NCBI GenBank assembly: GCA_013400975.1 | Contig: WBMZ01006343.1 | Coordinates: 1 to 64,000, forward strand | Origin: Atrichornis clamosus | Lineage: Eukaryota; Chordata; Aves; Passeriformes; Menuridae | Reading direction: 5' to 3' | DNA: 64,000 nt | Part shown: piece by piece, positions 23,737 to 37,500 of the stretch | Layout of the letters: every line of letters begins with the position of its first letter | Position numbering within the stretch: the stretch's first letter is position 1 | The notes under the pieces: model-generated | Seen by the model: the letters and a program-made list of their open reading frames with translations, nothing else | What the model was told of the DNA's origin: nothing | Databases searched by the model: none | Made by a program: the position numbers and the translations under genes

Positions 23737-24285
23737 AAGCAGTAAGCACACTATTATTCATGGATGAAAAGAGCACCCATGTAAAACGTGCGAGCCATGT
23801 GGAATTCTGCTTTTCCCAGTGAAATTACGGAGGAGTAGCATCCACTTTATTCTTTAGAGATATATCCTAAAATTAAATTAGTGGTAGGAAATAGCTAGGT
23901 TTTTTGCTTGCTTGTTGGCACACTAACCTGTCTTCAAAGAGCTGATGTATGCAGTGGTTATTGAGAACTGTTGGAAATTTGAGACGAGAGACCTGAGAAC
24001 CAGCAAATGACTCAGGTTACACTAGCAGTAGGCTCATTTAGGAAAACCTTCAAGCAAGAGAGCACTTTTAACATCTCCTTTGGCTATCTTTTGTATACAG
24101 TAATTTTGTAGCATGAAAAGCTGTTAAATTTGCTGTGTTTAAATTATTAGGCCTATGTTTATAAATGTTATTCTGTGAAACTTGTTTAAAAATAATATAA
24201 CCTTATTTTATACAAATGTCTTTGGCTGATGTGTAATGAAATAGTTCCGCTTGTGAAGAGTGTTTGGAAACTAAATTTTGTTCTC

Positions 24286-24291
24286 ATTAAA
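24286..24291 (+). promoter_or_regulatory. Possible distal poly(A) signal ATTAAA for DNAL1
   Basis: A variant hexamer in a T-rich context about 3.8 kb after the stop codon. It would give a long 3' UTR. The ATTAAA at 20544 is a proximal alternative. Transcript data would decide. Confidence 0.2.
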
Positions 24292-26235
24292 CTTTCTTAG
24301 CTGCTCAGGGAGCAATGTATTTATAGTATGATAGCATGTAAATGCTGTTCCTTATTGCCTCTATATTTTAGAATAGAAAATAACTTAAGACTTTAAAAAT
24401 GTTGATATATTGTGATTGTTGTCATCTGATACATAAATATTTTTCAATCTTTTGAGACACTGGTTGTCAGAATTTTTTCTTAGGTCCCAAGAGACAAGTC
24501 TGCTACTGCTATGTGGGGGAAAAAAATCCAAGTAAGAAATGGCTAATCTTTCTTCAGTACAAAATTACTTACTAACTTTGAATTTAAATTCTGTTAACAG
24601 TAATATACTATCAGTTCTATTAAACCCAGATAAAGGAAGGCTAACTGATTCATAAACTTCTCTTAATAGAAACTTTAGCCTTCGGTAGACCATGTCACTG
24701 AAATGTAATTTCAAAACTCTGATATAAAGAAAACTCTTTCAACACCACACCCCACATCAGTCAGTCTCAATAATGACAAGAGCAGCATACTACAATGATG
24801 GCTGTTATGCTGTTTAAAAGACATATAGGGAATTATTGCAGAATTCCTCACAGTATCACAAACTCAAAGCTTACAAATCACTAAAATCCTTTATAAGGTC
24901 TCTTTCAGTAGTTGGAATAACATCCAGAAGCTTGGGCTTAGATCCACCAGTTAAAAAAAGATGGAAACCAAAATGCCCAAAACTTTTTTGATGGTCCAAG
25001 GTTTGTTCACACAGCTTCACAGTTTTAGTACAAAGTACTAACCTTTAGCATTTTTGCCATCTAGCTTTGACAGGGAGGCAAATGCATTACTTAAAGCCTT
25101 GAAGTCCTGGTGTGTTATCTCAAGTAAAGGTTTTGGTGTTCTCTGTCTCTTCTGCACACCGAGCAAAAAGCCACTTCTCCAAACACTATTCCTGAGCAAC
25201 AGCCACAGGCACAGGACTAAAGCAAGGACTTCTACATTGAGCTGAAAAAATTAGTGTTTTCACGTCCTAGGCTGAGTCTTTCTCCTGCCAGCTTTGCCAG
25301 GAATCCTGAAATGAAAAGGTTGCATAAATGAACAAGTATACTGCCTTAGATCCTAAGTGCAGTCCCACAGGAGACCAATCAGGCACTGATACACATTTCT
25401 GCTATATGCTTTATGGAACATTTGTAGCTTTTAAAGACATCATGCCCATACGTATGAGAACACCTGTGTAGTCTAGTTAACTAAAAATTTAAGTACCAAA
25501 ACAGAAGGAAGATGTTTTGAGGACGGGTAGAACCATATTTAAAATCCACAGCAAGAGATCTAGCTACTGCTAGAAGAAACAAAGTGCTGTGTAACAAAAT
25601 TAGTTTAAAAACCTCCTTCAATTCTGGTAACAGACAAGTGTCTTTAGGACAGTATTTACTAAAACTTTAAAAAAAACCTATCATTGAAAAGTGTGATGTG
25701 ATATGACTTACAACTGAAGCCATCCCAGAATTCACATTTGATGCAGGGCCCTCAGGTACTAAGCTACTCCCTGATGCCTTTTCTCTGCCTCTTGTCTTTG
25801 TAGTTGTTTCAGGTAGTGTCTGAATCCCATCGGCCTTATTTACAGCACAGCAGACCTAAAACTATTCCCCAGGAATTCCTAGCACACTATCAAGGTTGTT
25901 TCTGGCTTTCTGGGAGGGTTCTCTGCTTGAAGTGGGCCACACACCCTATCAACACTTCTGTAAAGCAACAGAGCTGCACATTTCTCTGGTCTCCTACAGC
26001 CACATCTGCCAGTTAGTTTCTGGGATGTAAGACATAAAACACCTTGGAGGCTGCTGTCTCAGAGGAGAGGTGAGAAACAGCCCTGAGGGCTGCTGTGGAA
26101 AACAGGTGAGTACGAGAGAGCAGACCAGGTAGAAGGACTCGTGACAGCCTCCTCTGCACCACAGCCAGCTCAAACCCCTGGCCACTCCCTCATACCATAA
26201 AAAAACTCAGCTGTGAAACTATTTTTTAAACCTCA

Positions 26236-26241
26236 TTTAAT
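26236..26241 (-). promoter_or_regulatory. Alternative poly(A) signal ATTAAA for MIDEAS
   Basis: TTTAAT on the + strand reads ATTAAA on the minus strand. Downstream minus-strand sequence is T- and GT-rich (GAGTTTTTTTATGGTATGAG), as expected of a cleavage-site element. Confidence 0.3.
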
Positions 26242-26512
26242 AAAAGGTTTTTTAGATATATAGAGGATATTAAGTAAATAAGTTACATAGTACATTACAA
26301 TCACATCAGCAAGATTTCCTTTAGTGTATTAATATTTTATAAAAAAGCACACAAAAAATAAATTCAGTCCAGTCTATCACAACTGTACAGCAACAAGTAA
26401 ATATATTTATATATGTACATTTTAAACATGTAACAGTCTTTTAAAAGGTGCCCTAGGCAGCAGACACACAAAAGGAAGTGTCTGCTCACTTGTTAAAATA
26501 AAAGTAATATAC

Positions 26513-26518
26513 TTTATT
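26513..26518 (-). promoter_or_regulatory. Candidate poly(A) signal AATAAA for MIDEAS
   Basis: TTTATT on the + strand reads AATAAA on the minus strand, in an AT-rich region 4.8 kb after the stop. It competes with the ATTAAA at 26236-26241. Confidence 0.35.
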
Positions 26519-29500
26519 ATAAAGCATTTATACAGTAATTACAAAGGCCGACTGCTCCTGTACAGTACACCAAAGCTTCAACTACAAATTTAAAAACAGA
26601 ACATAAAAAGAATGAACACAAAAAAAAGTTTATATCAAATCTGAACTACAAGGGGAAAAATACATGTGGAGAAGCTGCAGCAAACTTTTTAAAAATACAC
26701 AATTACATTTCTATAAAAATATATATTGTCTTCTAATCTGGAGAAGTTAAGGGTTTTTTTCAGGCTCAGCTGTCAGTGGGATCGGAGTCTTGGAAAGAAA
26801 GATCCTTGGACAGCTGGGGATTCAAAGTTTGTGTCTTCCTAACATATGACACAGGAGAGGAGGGAAAGTAAAGCAGCTGAACCCAAGAGACAAATTTACA
26901 TAGAAGCTCACCCCCACAAAAATCAAAACATGATTTGTAGACTCTGCTTCTCTGTCTCTTTAATGCTTTATAAACTTCCAGACATACATCAGAAGATAAA
27001 GCAGAGAAAAAGTTTGTGGGGGAAAATGTGGATTAAAGTAAGGTTTCTGGCAGAGGTAAGCATCGGACTAAAAGTGCCATTGTATGAAAACAGACAAGAC
27101 TCCTCTGACTATAGTCCTTCCTACTCCCATTTCTCTAAAATACAGTATGCATCGATAGGAATTTTCTAGTCCGCTGCCTGAAAGATTTAAGAAGTGTGTA
27201 ACTGCTGAGAGTGAGAAAGCTCATGTCTGTGGTTTAGGAAACACTTTTTTTGAATGTTGATTTTAATCTAAGCTTGTTACAATAATAAAAATGACCAAAC
27301 ACCTCAGTTTGATAAATCAGAGTATTTTTAGCTAATTTGGACTTTGTCTAGAATGGGATTAACAGATGAGTTACCTTTAAGCTTTTGAACTTCTATCTTT
27401 GCCCTTCGTTTAAGCAGCTACATTCCTACCTGTTTCTAGCCAGCAAAACGGTCCTGCATGGCTGAGTGAAATTCTGCAGGCCTTCAACTTACAGAGCCAA
27501 GTTCTCTTGGATACCAACACCTGTATCAGTAAATGGACAAACATCAAATAAATTAAAATGCAGAGTGGTTCTTGCAGCTAGACTGCAAAACACCTGCAGT
27601 TGTATCAGATACGCATCAGAAGTGCATGCATCTATCTAGTAATTACATACACACAGTCTTACAAAACTCAGATGCTATCCCATGCAGATCACAAACCTGA
27701 AAGACTGACTCTGTCTGTAAAGCGCAGACAGAAGCACAGGCAGAAGTACATGATCAGGGCAAAATGTCACCTGTTGCTGCATCTCCCCCATGCTCAATGC
27801 TGGCATCAAGACTCGAGGTAATGGGTTCGAAATACAGCCACCTGACTACTGGGTGTACAACCACCTGAAGCCTGATCTTACACTGTAAAAGGCAAATCTA
27901 TTAGTACACATTTACAGAATTGCAGTCTATAAATCTTATTATTTGTTCCCCTAGGAAAGAGCTAAAGCAAAGAGACACCTTGTTCAAATTAATGACAGCT
28001 TTTACTGCCCATTTTCTAAATTAGCAGCAAACCCTTACACTAAATGGCGATCAAATGGGGATCGATGAATAGGCCTTTAAGTGATGGAAAATAATGAGCA
28101 TGGAGTTTTAAAACAGACATATCAACAGAACATAGACAAGATTTTTGTTCATTTGGGGTGGTTTTTTAAAATTGTAACTGGAACAAACACAGCCTTAAAT
28201 TAACACTGTGCTGCAGTAAAAAGCCACTCAAGTTACTTTTCTCTCACTAAGAGTAGGAACATAACTCATTCCAGATTAGACAAATTCCATTCAAATGCTT
28301 TGTCCACAGAACTTGGTGGTTGGTTGGTTGGGTTTTCATTCAGTTTTTTTAAAAAAAATTCTCTGCCAACTTTTGCTGGTAGGCAGGATCTAATTCACAT
28401 GCAGGATAAATTCCAAACTCCTGCCTAAGCAAGTGGGCAGCAGGTTAGGTTTTGATTGTTTTTTAAGATGCCACTTGAAGCAGCCGTTTTCCTTATTACC
28501 ATGCCAGTAAAGTGGTCTTATGTTGGCTACTAGCAATTTGGAAATATGCTCAGACACATTCCAGCTTGATGCCACTTACTTGGCACATTTACCTGATTGT
28601 AGTCAGCCGTGTTAACCCACAGATGTTACAGAGGTTATTCTCAGAAAAATTTTCTGATTTTCTTCCAGTGACAGACTGTGTTCAGTTTTTCTGTTCTCTT
28701 CTACTGTAGCAGGGTGGGAGAAAAACAACCAGTGCTTGAATCAGCATTTAATATACATAACATTTTTATGCGAGTAAAGAAAATCTCTGATTTATTCTAA
28801 TCAGCACCTCAATGGCTTGTCCTTGGTGAGAGGAAAAATTGTATCAGTTTCCTAAAATAGGGAGAATCAGTGAAAAGATCTGGCCTTTGGAAGACTATAA
28901 TAATACTTACATTCATGTATCATCATATCTGAAAGAATTGGTACTTAATGCAATCCCATTATTTGCTCCCTAAATCTTTGTACTTCTGTAATCTGGAAAC
29001 TACTGTCAACTTCCTAGAGACATACTTCAGAACTTTGTTTAATTGCATCATGGTTTTTTACTGGAATTAATCCCAGAACTGTAAGTGGACCATGAGGTCC
29101 GGTTGCTTCACCTGCTGTCCATGCTGACACAGTGTGCTAAAGCTTCTGTTTTTTCCAAGGGCCCTAAGGTAATGGCAGACAAGCATTTTCTCCAATTTAT
29201 AAAAGAAAAAAAGATAACAATCAACACTGAAACCCTTAATAGGAAGACTGATTTGCTTAAACTTCTATTTAAAGATTAGCAGCTTTTAGTTCTTTGCAGT
29301 TTTTACATGATTTTAACAGTTCATGATGTGCCATCTGCTTCCACAGCCTGGTGGAACCACAAGACCCCTGCATGTAGGAACATGGAACAGTCATCCAAAT
29401 GCTGAAAGCAAACTCAATTTTGATAGGAATGAAAAATACAATCTTGGCAGGATATTGAACACTTACAGGCAAAAATGTCAACTTTGGAAAGAGTGCAGTC

Positions 29501-31336
29501 CTTAATGACACTCCTACCGATTTTTTAAGAGTAGTAACTGTTTCTGCTATTCAGAAAAAGGATTCTATGCAAAGACATAGATACGTGAAAGCAAACATGG
29601 TACAACACACAGCCTCCCAAACAAGAGAGTGAGGCCATCATGGTTGCATAAAACTACAGGGCAGGAAGAGTGCCAGATGACATGCTGGAGTTAGAGCCAC
29701 TTTCCATAGATAACTGGGAATTTATCTAACAGCTTGAAGGGTCAAGATTTAATAAAACCAATCTGCCAGTCAGGCACACTCTGTAGTTCACATAAAACAA
29801 CACCTGTTGGATCCCTGCTCAGGAAGGCAGGAGAGATCGGCTCCTTCAGTAGTGTCTGGTCTGACACAGTGGCAGCACCCAGGAAGCAGAGGATCAGTGC
29901 TGCTCCTAAGGACTGGACGGAGGGAGGGAGCTGGGCAGCCAGGGCACAGGCTGGGTCTGGCTGGCCATGAAACACAACCCATTCTCTGCATCCTTACAAA
30001 ACAATGATAAATGTGGGCTATAAAGACAAACAGAACAATCCTGTGCAAACCTAACATCTGTCACCTGGGCCACTTCTTCTTAACTCTCTTTCACCAGCAG
30101 CTTTTGGTGCTGGTCTAGCTTTTGGCTAGACTTTTAGGTTATTAGCTTGTGTCAGTCCTGAAGGAAAAGTCAGCCTTTCAGCACAGCACAGCTGACAACA
30201 CAGCAGGCAGCGCTGCCCAGCCACTGGTGTGCAAATAGGTGACAAGCTTCTCCTGCACGTACATACTGTCTGACAGGAACTATTTGGGAAACCAGGACCC
30301 CACCATAAGAGCTTGACGATGGCAATTTCAACGAGTAAATGAGGGCTGCTACAAGACAGAAAGGGATATTGAGAGGTAAAAACATTCACAGAGGGATCAC
30401 TGCTGGAGATGAGAGTTCATGCCTCCCATTTCTGAGGTGCACAAAATCCAGCACACAAGAAGATCTGAGTTTATTTTCACAACAAACTTGCTCCCATTTA
30501 TGCAAAGTCAAAACCAGCAGTTTTCATTTCAAATTGCACTTGTGAAGCCCAGACTCCTTTAAGTTAATCAAAGGCAGACTATTCTGTTTTCCAAGATGAG
30601 ACAACCCGCAAGGCCTGTGGCTACTCTAATCCTACAGGATACTTTTATATCCATTGCTGCATTCTTAATGCCATAAAAGAAATTACCTCAGGCTTCTGTT
30701 TGAAAAATAGAACTTCCTCTTATAAGGAACAAGACTGTCCTGCTCATCCCACTTTCAGTTTTTGTGAAACAGAGTTCAAAAGTGCACATCATCTTTCCAC
30801 AAAACTTGTTGTCTGCCTGAATAACTGCTCAGAAAGAAAGGCAGGAAAGTGTAACAGGACAAGGAACTTTCTGAGAAAGGAAACATCTAGAAACACCAGT
30901 GTCACAGTAACTGGATACACTAAGCTCAGAGTAGAGCTTCATGTTCTTGCTCCAGTCTGGAAACCTTTATATCCAAGAGTCCTGCTACCATGATTCCTGA
31001 CAAGAACTAAAAGAAAGGTCTGACTGACCCGAGAGAACTTACTTCCACTGTAGGTGACATTGTTCTATTATGTACCTCAGATATCATTATAAATACAATA
31101 GAAATCTTATTAGTCTTACAGGGAAAAAAAAAATCCAAGTTGAAACAAATCTTGTTATCCACCATTCTGGCTTGGTCAGTACTGGCAAGGTGAAGTGGAA
31201 CATGTGGCATGAGGAAACGGCAGCACTGAAACCGAGACCTGATGGTTCAGGTAAGAAAAGTGCAAGCGAAAAAAGTGAGACCACTGAGAGGGAGGTTGGG
31301 TCCAGCCTTGCTACTCCCTCCACTTCTGGTCTGCTG

Positions 31337-31550
31337 CTATATTTCTCCATCTTCATCTGAGCTTGTGCTGCTGCTCCCACTGCTGCTGCTCCCACTCTCA
31401 CTGCTCTCTTCCTGCTGGGCCTGGCTGCGGGCTGCTGCCGCTGCCGCCGCTGCTGCCGCCTCCTCTTGCTGCTTCAGCGCAGCTGCCTTCTTCTCCTGCT
31501 CTGCATGGCTCTTCATGTGAGCACTGCGGCTCTTCACCTTGTAGAACACC
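31337..31550 (-). CDS. MIDEAS: MIDEAS coding exon 12 (zinc-finger His pair, C-terminus)
   Basis: The acceptor is CTTTCCTCAG and the stop TAG at 31339-31337. It encodes [20 protein letters not shown], a ten-Ala tract, and a Ser/Gly tail ending SSDEDGEI that looks like casein-kinase-2 substrate sequence. Confidence 0.97.
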
Positions 31551-34500
31551 CTGAGGAAAGCACATATGTACATTAGCACTGGTCTCTCCTATGGCCTCCT
31601 TTATTACTTCTCCAAAAGAGCTTCTGCTGCCCTGGCCTCAAGTTCGTGAGCTTCAGCTCCAGAACTCACGCTGGGACTGTGATAGAGCATCTACAGCAAA
31701 CACCACTGCTGACTCGTGTGTGCCAGTGTGAGGTGGAATGCTAGCCGGAGATCCTGAGCATCCTCAAACCACTCACTTCCTTTCGTAATATGGCCATTTC
31801 CTCTTATTTCTCATTCAGCTCTGAATTCAGAGGGGCAGTGCTGGTATCTGAATTATGCACATGCTGTTTAACAACAGGGCCCTGGTTTTCAGGCGTTCCT
31901 CTGGGCTGTTACAATAAACATGTACACAAACAACGGCCCAGTGCCACTCCTGAGCCTTGTCCGCACAGCTAGAAACACTTGAGCTTTTTCCTTCTGACTT
32001 TGCACTTCTGTGATCTATTCCTCCATCTCTCACCATTAACTATCCTTGTCCGCTTGTCTTCTGTCAGAGGCCAAGACCAAATCCTAACTGCCTGACCTCT
32101 TACAGCACTGCCTTTCAAATGCCACATGCTCTCTGTGGGCACAGAGATGGTGCCTTCAGCAAAGTTCCAGCCATAGCAGGATTCTGTCACATCCCATGTG
32201 ATGTAACTGGACAGAGATTGCATTTTCTTGCCATCCTCTAGCTTGGTATCTTTTTAAAATAAAGGGATAACCACTGGTATTACAAGACTTGTTTTAAGCA
32301 TGAGCAACTTATACAGGGAGCTGAATTTTCTTGACAGTTATGATTCTGTTGGCAACAAACCTACAAAAACTACTAGAACGGTGTGAGGAAATGCAAATAT
32401 ATTGGACATCCACCAAAGATAGGTGCAAATTTAACCAGATGAGCTGTGTACCTAGTGGCCTAATACCTGCTGCTATTACGATGGCAATGTCTTGTGTTTC
32501 TACACCACTGTTCTTAAGTCTATGCCATGTTCTTAATATGTGATCTAGCAAATACAAAGAAGTTACTCCTTACAAAATCGTAAGCATTACAGGGCCAATA
32601 CAGTGGCTGCTTGAAAGTGTAGCTTAACACCAAATACTGTACACAGCTGAAATGCAGGTGGTGTCCCATTCCGTTTGAGGAAAAACAGTCCCTAATTTGC
32701 AAGTATTAGTGGGGCAATAGGTCATTAAAATTATTGCCAATGTCTATGGCGTAAATAGAAAGACGGAAAGCTCATTTGAGAAAAAGCTTCTACAGAAGAT
32801 GCCCTACGATGATTCTGTAACTATTGCTCCCAGACTTGCTCTTACCTGCCACATTTTTTACACGGAAATGTGTTTTCTGTGCTTTGTGTTTTACTGGCAA
32901 CATCTGATTTTATCTTCTGTTTCCGCTTCTTCCTCTGCACTGGAGCAGTAATAGGCTTTCGAGGCTTCACTGTTGTCTCCCTTGGCTTCCTTCCAATTCT
33001 GCCTGTGCCAGTTGCCTCTTGACGCCTCATATTGGTATCACTGGCCTTTGGAGAGAGGGGAAAAGTAAAGGCAGACTGACACTTAAACCCACCATCAGAA
33101 GGAAGACAATGGCTGAGCTCCTGTGCTTCATTTATTCCATGCAAAGGTTTTATTTAATGAGAAAGTCTTCAGGCTATTTTCAGGACATTTCTCATCATGG
33201 TCCTATGTGTGCACCAACCACAAAGAATACATTGCATTCTTCCACCTATGCATCCCATTTGTCCCATCACAGCGTACAGTCTGGCTGATAGTAATACTCT
33301 GACCTACGTCAGACCAAGCTCTTGCTCCAGGAAAAGTTAGAAGTGGAAACTTTTTGCATCTGGAACTGCCCATCTGTTTTCTAAATTATTTGCAGAGTGA
33401 AGGTGGCACAACATGCACAATGCAGCACTTACTATTACACCATCTTGTAGTGTCTGTTCATCTTTGAGAGCACCTGTGCACCACTTTCTGTTATCCAACC
33501 CTTCCTCTGCCTCCTCTTCTTCCTCCTCCTCCTCCTCTTCGTCCTCAACATGTCCCTGTTCCTCACTGAAGATGTCCCTTCTGAGAGGAAGAACACGTGC
33601 AAACCTATGGGAACTCTTCACCAGAAGATAAAGGAACTGTTAATTTTGGTATCTGTAAGTAAATATCAGTATGTGACACAGGACACAAGTTTGTGACTCT
33701 GGACTCCTGTGGAGAAGCCAGATTGTTTGTACTTTTGATTTGACCAGTAAATGAGACAACAGAGGAGACTTCAAACCACAGCCCAAAAGAGGTGAGAAAA
33801 ATTTAGGAAATTACTTACCTTGATGTCGACTTCAGCTTCATCTTTCATAGATCTCTCATGAGCACCATCAATGTCCCCAAAGATTAAGGTCCCATTCCGA
33901 CCAATTTTCACCTGTTTCTTGTACGTGTAGTAGAATTCCACACACTGAGCCACTGTTTTGGTTTTTATCTGTTGTTTAAAAAACATGAAAGTCCAATGGA
34001 TTACATGATTTTAAGAAGACTTTTAAGTAATTACTAAGGGTGCAATAAATACACTTTTAATTTTCTTTCCTTAGTAGCCTCCATTCCAGCACAGCTGCTG
34101 TTCAAGCCTTCTTTTCTGTGTCATAATTGCCCGTGTGCCTCATCCCACAGCCCATCCCTTACTACCACTGTTACTCACTGAGAACTAGAGGACAAACTTT
34201 TCAAAGAAAAGCTGGTTAATATAAAGGTGACAGAACCTGGAACTTTGTAAACTTAATGCACCTCAGCCTCTGAAACGTTCCAGTTGAGCTATCAGGCTTG
34301 ACAGCAGCCTCTCAGTTTTATGGGGGAGCTTTATTTTCCAGCAGCACTTCAGAGTAGACCAGACCAGAATACCGATCCAAAAATGAAAATGAAAGTTTGT
34401 GGCCCTTTCCCATTTTGACCACATGCATTTCATAGGCATGTGGTGGTAGACAATTATCAGTACAGACCCATGACCATCTACAAATTCTGTATCAGTGATT

Positions 34501-37500
34501 TTTCTGAAAGTTTTGGAATATAGTTTTAACTTCTGAGCTTTTGCAACTTAAATGCCTTTGGGGAATTTATTTGGTAAATATGTATGCAGCTCCTAATTTT
34601 GTACTCTCCTTCAGTGATTTCCCCCTTGCTGAAATGTCATACCTCATCAAAATATGGGAGTGATCATTTTGACTAGAATTGTCACAAAACTGTAAAGAGA
34701 GATCTAAAGGATGCATCATTCACATATCTTTCTTTGGTCCTCTCCATCAGTGGCAAGGATGTGTTTCTATTTAGTTTTATCAGCAAGCCATTTAAGCCAA
34801 ACAGTACCAGTGCTCTATAAATGTGCTTTGCAGGAGATATCTGCAGCATGGACTAATGGAAGTAATGCAGTTAAGTACCAGGGTTAAGTAAACAAAAGCA
34901 GCAAAACAAACACTATTGTTCTAGCTTTCTGGTGAGATTTTATGCTGTGCTGGATGCTAAAATTTCTCTGAAATCTTTTGAGTGCAGGACCTAATGCTTA
35001 AAACTGAGGTTTCAGAAAAATCAAGATTGAACTTCCTGTATTAAATGCTCAACAAATATGTAAAAATGTATTGCTGGTGTAATTAAAAAAAAAAGCTACT
35101 TACAAGCTTCTGGACCAAGAAAAAGTCTTTCTTGTAGATTGCAATGCCTTTGTTGAATAGCTTTTTTTCAGCAACATTCCACTTGTCTGATCCTGTAGGT
35201 AAAAGTAAGTTGTAATGGAAGCCAATACAATTACAAATGTTTACTCTTCTACATATTTTTTCTTCATGTTTGCCTTAAATAAGACCAATACACACATGTA
35301 AGGGTGCAGTCTCTTCTCAAACCTACTACAGCAAAACTGCAGACTGCTGTTAACTCCTCCCTTACAGCTCCACCTCAGCTCTCCTCATCACTTCCTTTGT
35401 GTTAGATCTACTGCTCATCACCACAGGTTAGCTCAGCTCAGCTTGCAAAAACCACTCAATTAGATGAGCTAAGATGTTGCCCAAGTAAGGTGAATTGACA
35501 CACTTTGTGGTGGCCCAGTCATAAGATTTTATAGCGGGGAAATGGTAGGGCAGGAGAACAGGATCTTCTCTTTCAGCAGCAATCCATTGTACTTGAAGAC
35601 TTATTACATCTCCAATATTCCTTAAGTATTCCCTGCCTCTAATAATAAACACATTTTTTAATCTCTTACTTCCTTATAGATATTATTCAAATAATATTTG
35701 CCAACCACTACAGTAGGAATGTGTAATAAAGAAAAAATGTAATATCTATGCTTTGTGGCACCAGCTATTAGATGTCTCTATACCACTTTACATCAGGTTT
35801 TTCAGGTGGCTTGGGTCACTCTAGATCACTGAAGTCAGTGTCACACAGCTATTTTCTAATAAGGTGCAAGACTACAAAGGCAGTTTATGGCATTTAAATT
35901 TTGCAGAAATATTGACAGGTATCCATAGTTGACTGAGGCTTCTTCAGCTTGAGTACTATTCCCCATAAAGCCCCTGCTTAACTCCACCATGGAAACTCAT
36001 GCCAGAGAGGCTGTGATTCTAAGGCTACCTCAGCCTTTCTTGTACATACTAGCTATCTTTCTGCATTCTCTGTGGCTTAGTGCAAGGGATTGCCTTCCCT
36101 TCTTCCCACAAAGGAAATCAGAACACATACATATGCCAACACATACGTGCATATGTTCAGAAGGATGCAGTGTTTCTTATGTTTTAAGTGTCATAATTTG
36201 CACAGGCAAAATTTCTGGCAAGTCATCACTTGAATTACGAGAGAAGAGTGGTCTTTTAATCTTATTGTAATGTTACAGAGTACCCCAAAATATCAAAAAG
36301 GATAGAAAAATTCCTGTATGATATGCCAAGAGCACGGAATTATTCTGGTTAACAAACCTGTGTAGTGATAATCTGCCAAAGGGTGAGTAGGTGGTCGCAC
36401 TGGCCTCTTCAACAGCAGCTTGGTCAGAGCCCCCTAAGATAAACACAAGTAAAATAATTAATTTAATGTTTGGGGTATTAAAAGCCAAAGATCAGAATTG
36501 ACCAATTGTTAATCCTCTCCTTTCTGTAGCAAGCTAACTGAAAAGAACCATAGCACAGTTTACGACCTGGGACAATTTTAAAAATCATGTTCTTGACTGT
36601 CCACCTAGTCTTGGGTAGCACAGGCAAGTGGTATGCTCGTTATGCTCTTGGCACCTCTTCACATCTGTGAATTAATGTAATCACCAGGGTACTGGGAGAG
36701 AGCTAATTCCATAGACAGAGACCTTGCATCAGTTTCCTTTCATTAACCAGAGGCCTATTACATACATCCAAAAATGCTGCCCTAAATGATACCTGTTTTA
36801 CATATCCAAGTCATTGTAATCTGATCTCACTTGACTAAGCAATATTTCAAAATAAAACAGCAGTCATGTGACTGAAAGATTACACACCAAAAACTCCACC
36901 TCTCAAGCTGCTTTTCAGTTTGCATTTAAACTGGAAGTGCTTTCAAAGTTAGTAGGAAGGAGACAACAGAATCATTCTTCCACTGGCAGTTTAAACCATG
37001 TGAACGAGCTCCTGCTGCCACAGGCAGTCCTGCTCCTCCCTAATGCCAACAACAGCATTCACATCGGTGGGCTGGCAGAAACCTAACACATACACACAAA
37101 AACTACTTTCTATTTGATCTCTCCTCCGATGCAAGTCCATGCAGCCTCACAAGTGTCAGCGCCAGGGGACAGAAAACAAGCAGCCAGGTAAAAGTGTGGG
37201 GTACTCCTGACCACAGGGCTGATTTATGCCTGGTTAAATCAATCACAGAACTATATAAGGATGACAACCTTGTGCCATTTGCTATGCTCTGCTCTTTGAT
37301 ATTACCTCCCAGGGGTATCAAAGGGCAATAATGAAAGTGTATGATGTCTTACAATACTGATATAAAATTAGCAGCACAGCTGTTCTATGGACACAGAGAA
37401 GTCAAATGGATCTGCCAAAACAAACTGGAGCAAGACACTGCACTTTGTCTCAGCTTCAGCCCCCGCCTCTTCTTTTTCCTTTCCTCATGTAATCTTCCCA

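Larger units (their letters stand above)
20517..26235. other. DNAL1 3' UTR and intergenic DNA between convergent genes
   Basis: No coding exon is recognised on either strand. Poly(A)-type hexamers (ATTAAA) occur at 20544 and 24286, so the DNAL1 transcript end is uncertain. A 13-base tandem duplication lies at 21954-21979 and a 14-base inverted repeat bounds 23541-23736. The interval corresponds to the place of PNMA1 in human, but no such gene is visible. Confidence 0.6.
26236..31336 (-). other. MIDEAS: MIDEAS 3' UTR (probable extent)
   Basis: About 5 kb after the stop without a credible coding exon on either strand, consistent with the long MIDEAS 3' UTR known in mammals. The distal part (26.2-26.8 kb) is very AT-rich and carries poly(A)-type hexamers for the minus strand. 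The extent is inferred. Confidence 0.5.

Noticed and set aside
27800..27840. GGGTTCGAAATAC, resembling a tRNA B-box
   Set aside because: The closing CC and a suitable A-box, acceptor stem and anticodon arm are missing, so it is not a tRNA gene.
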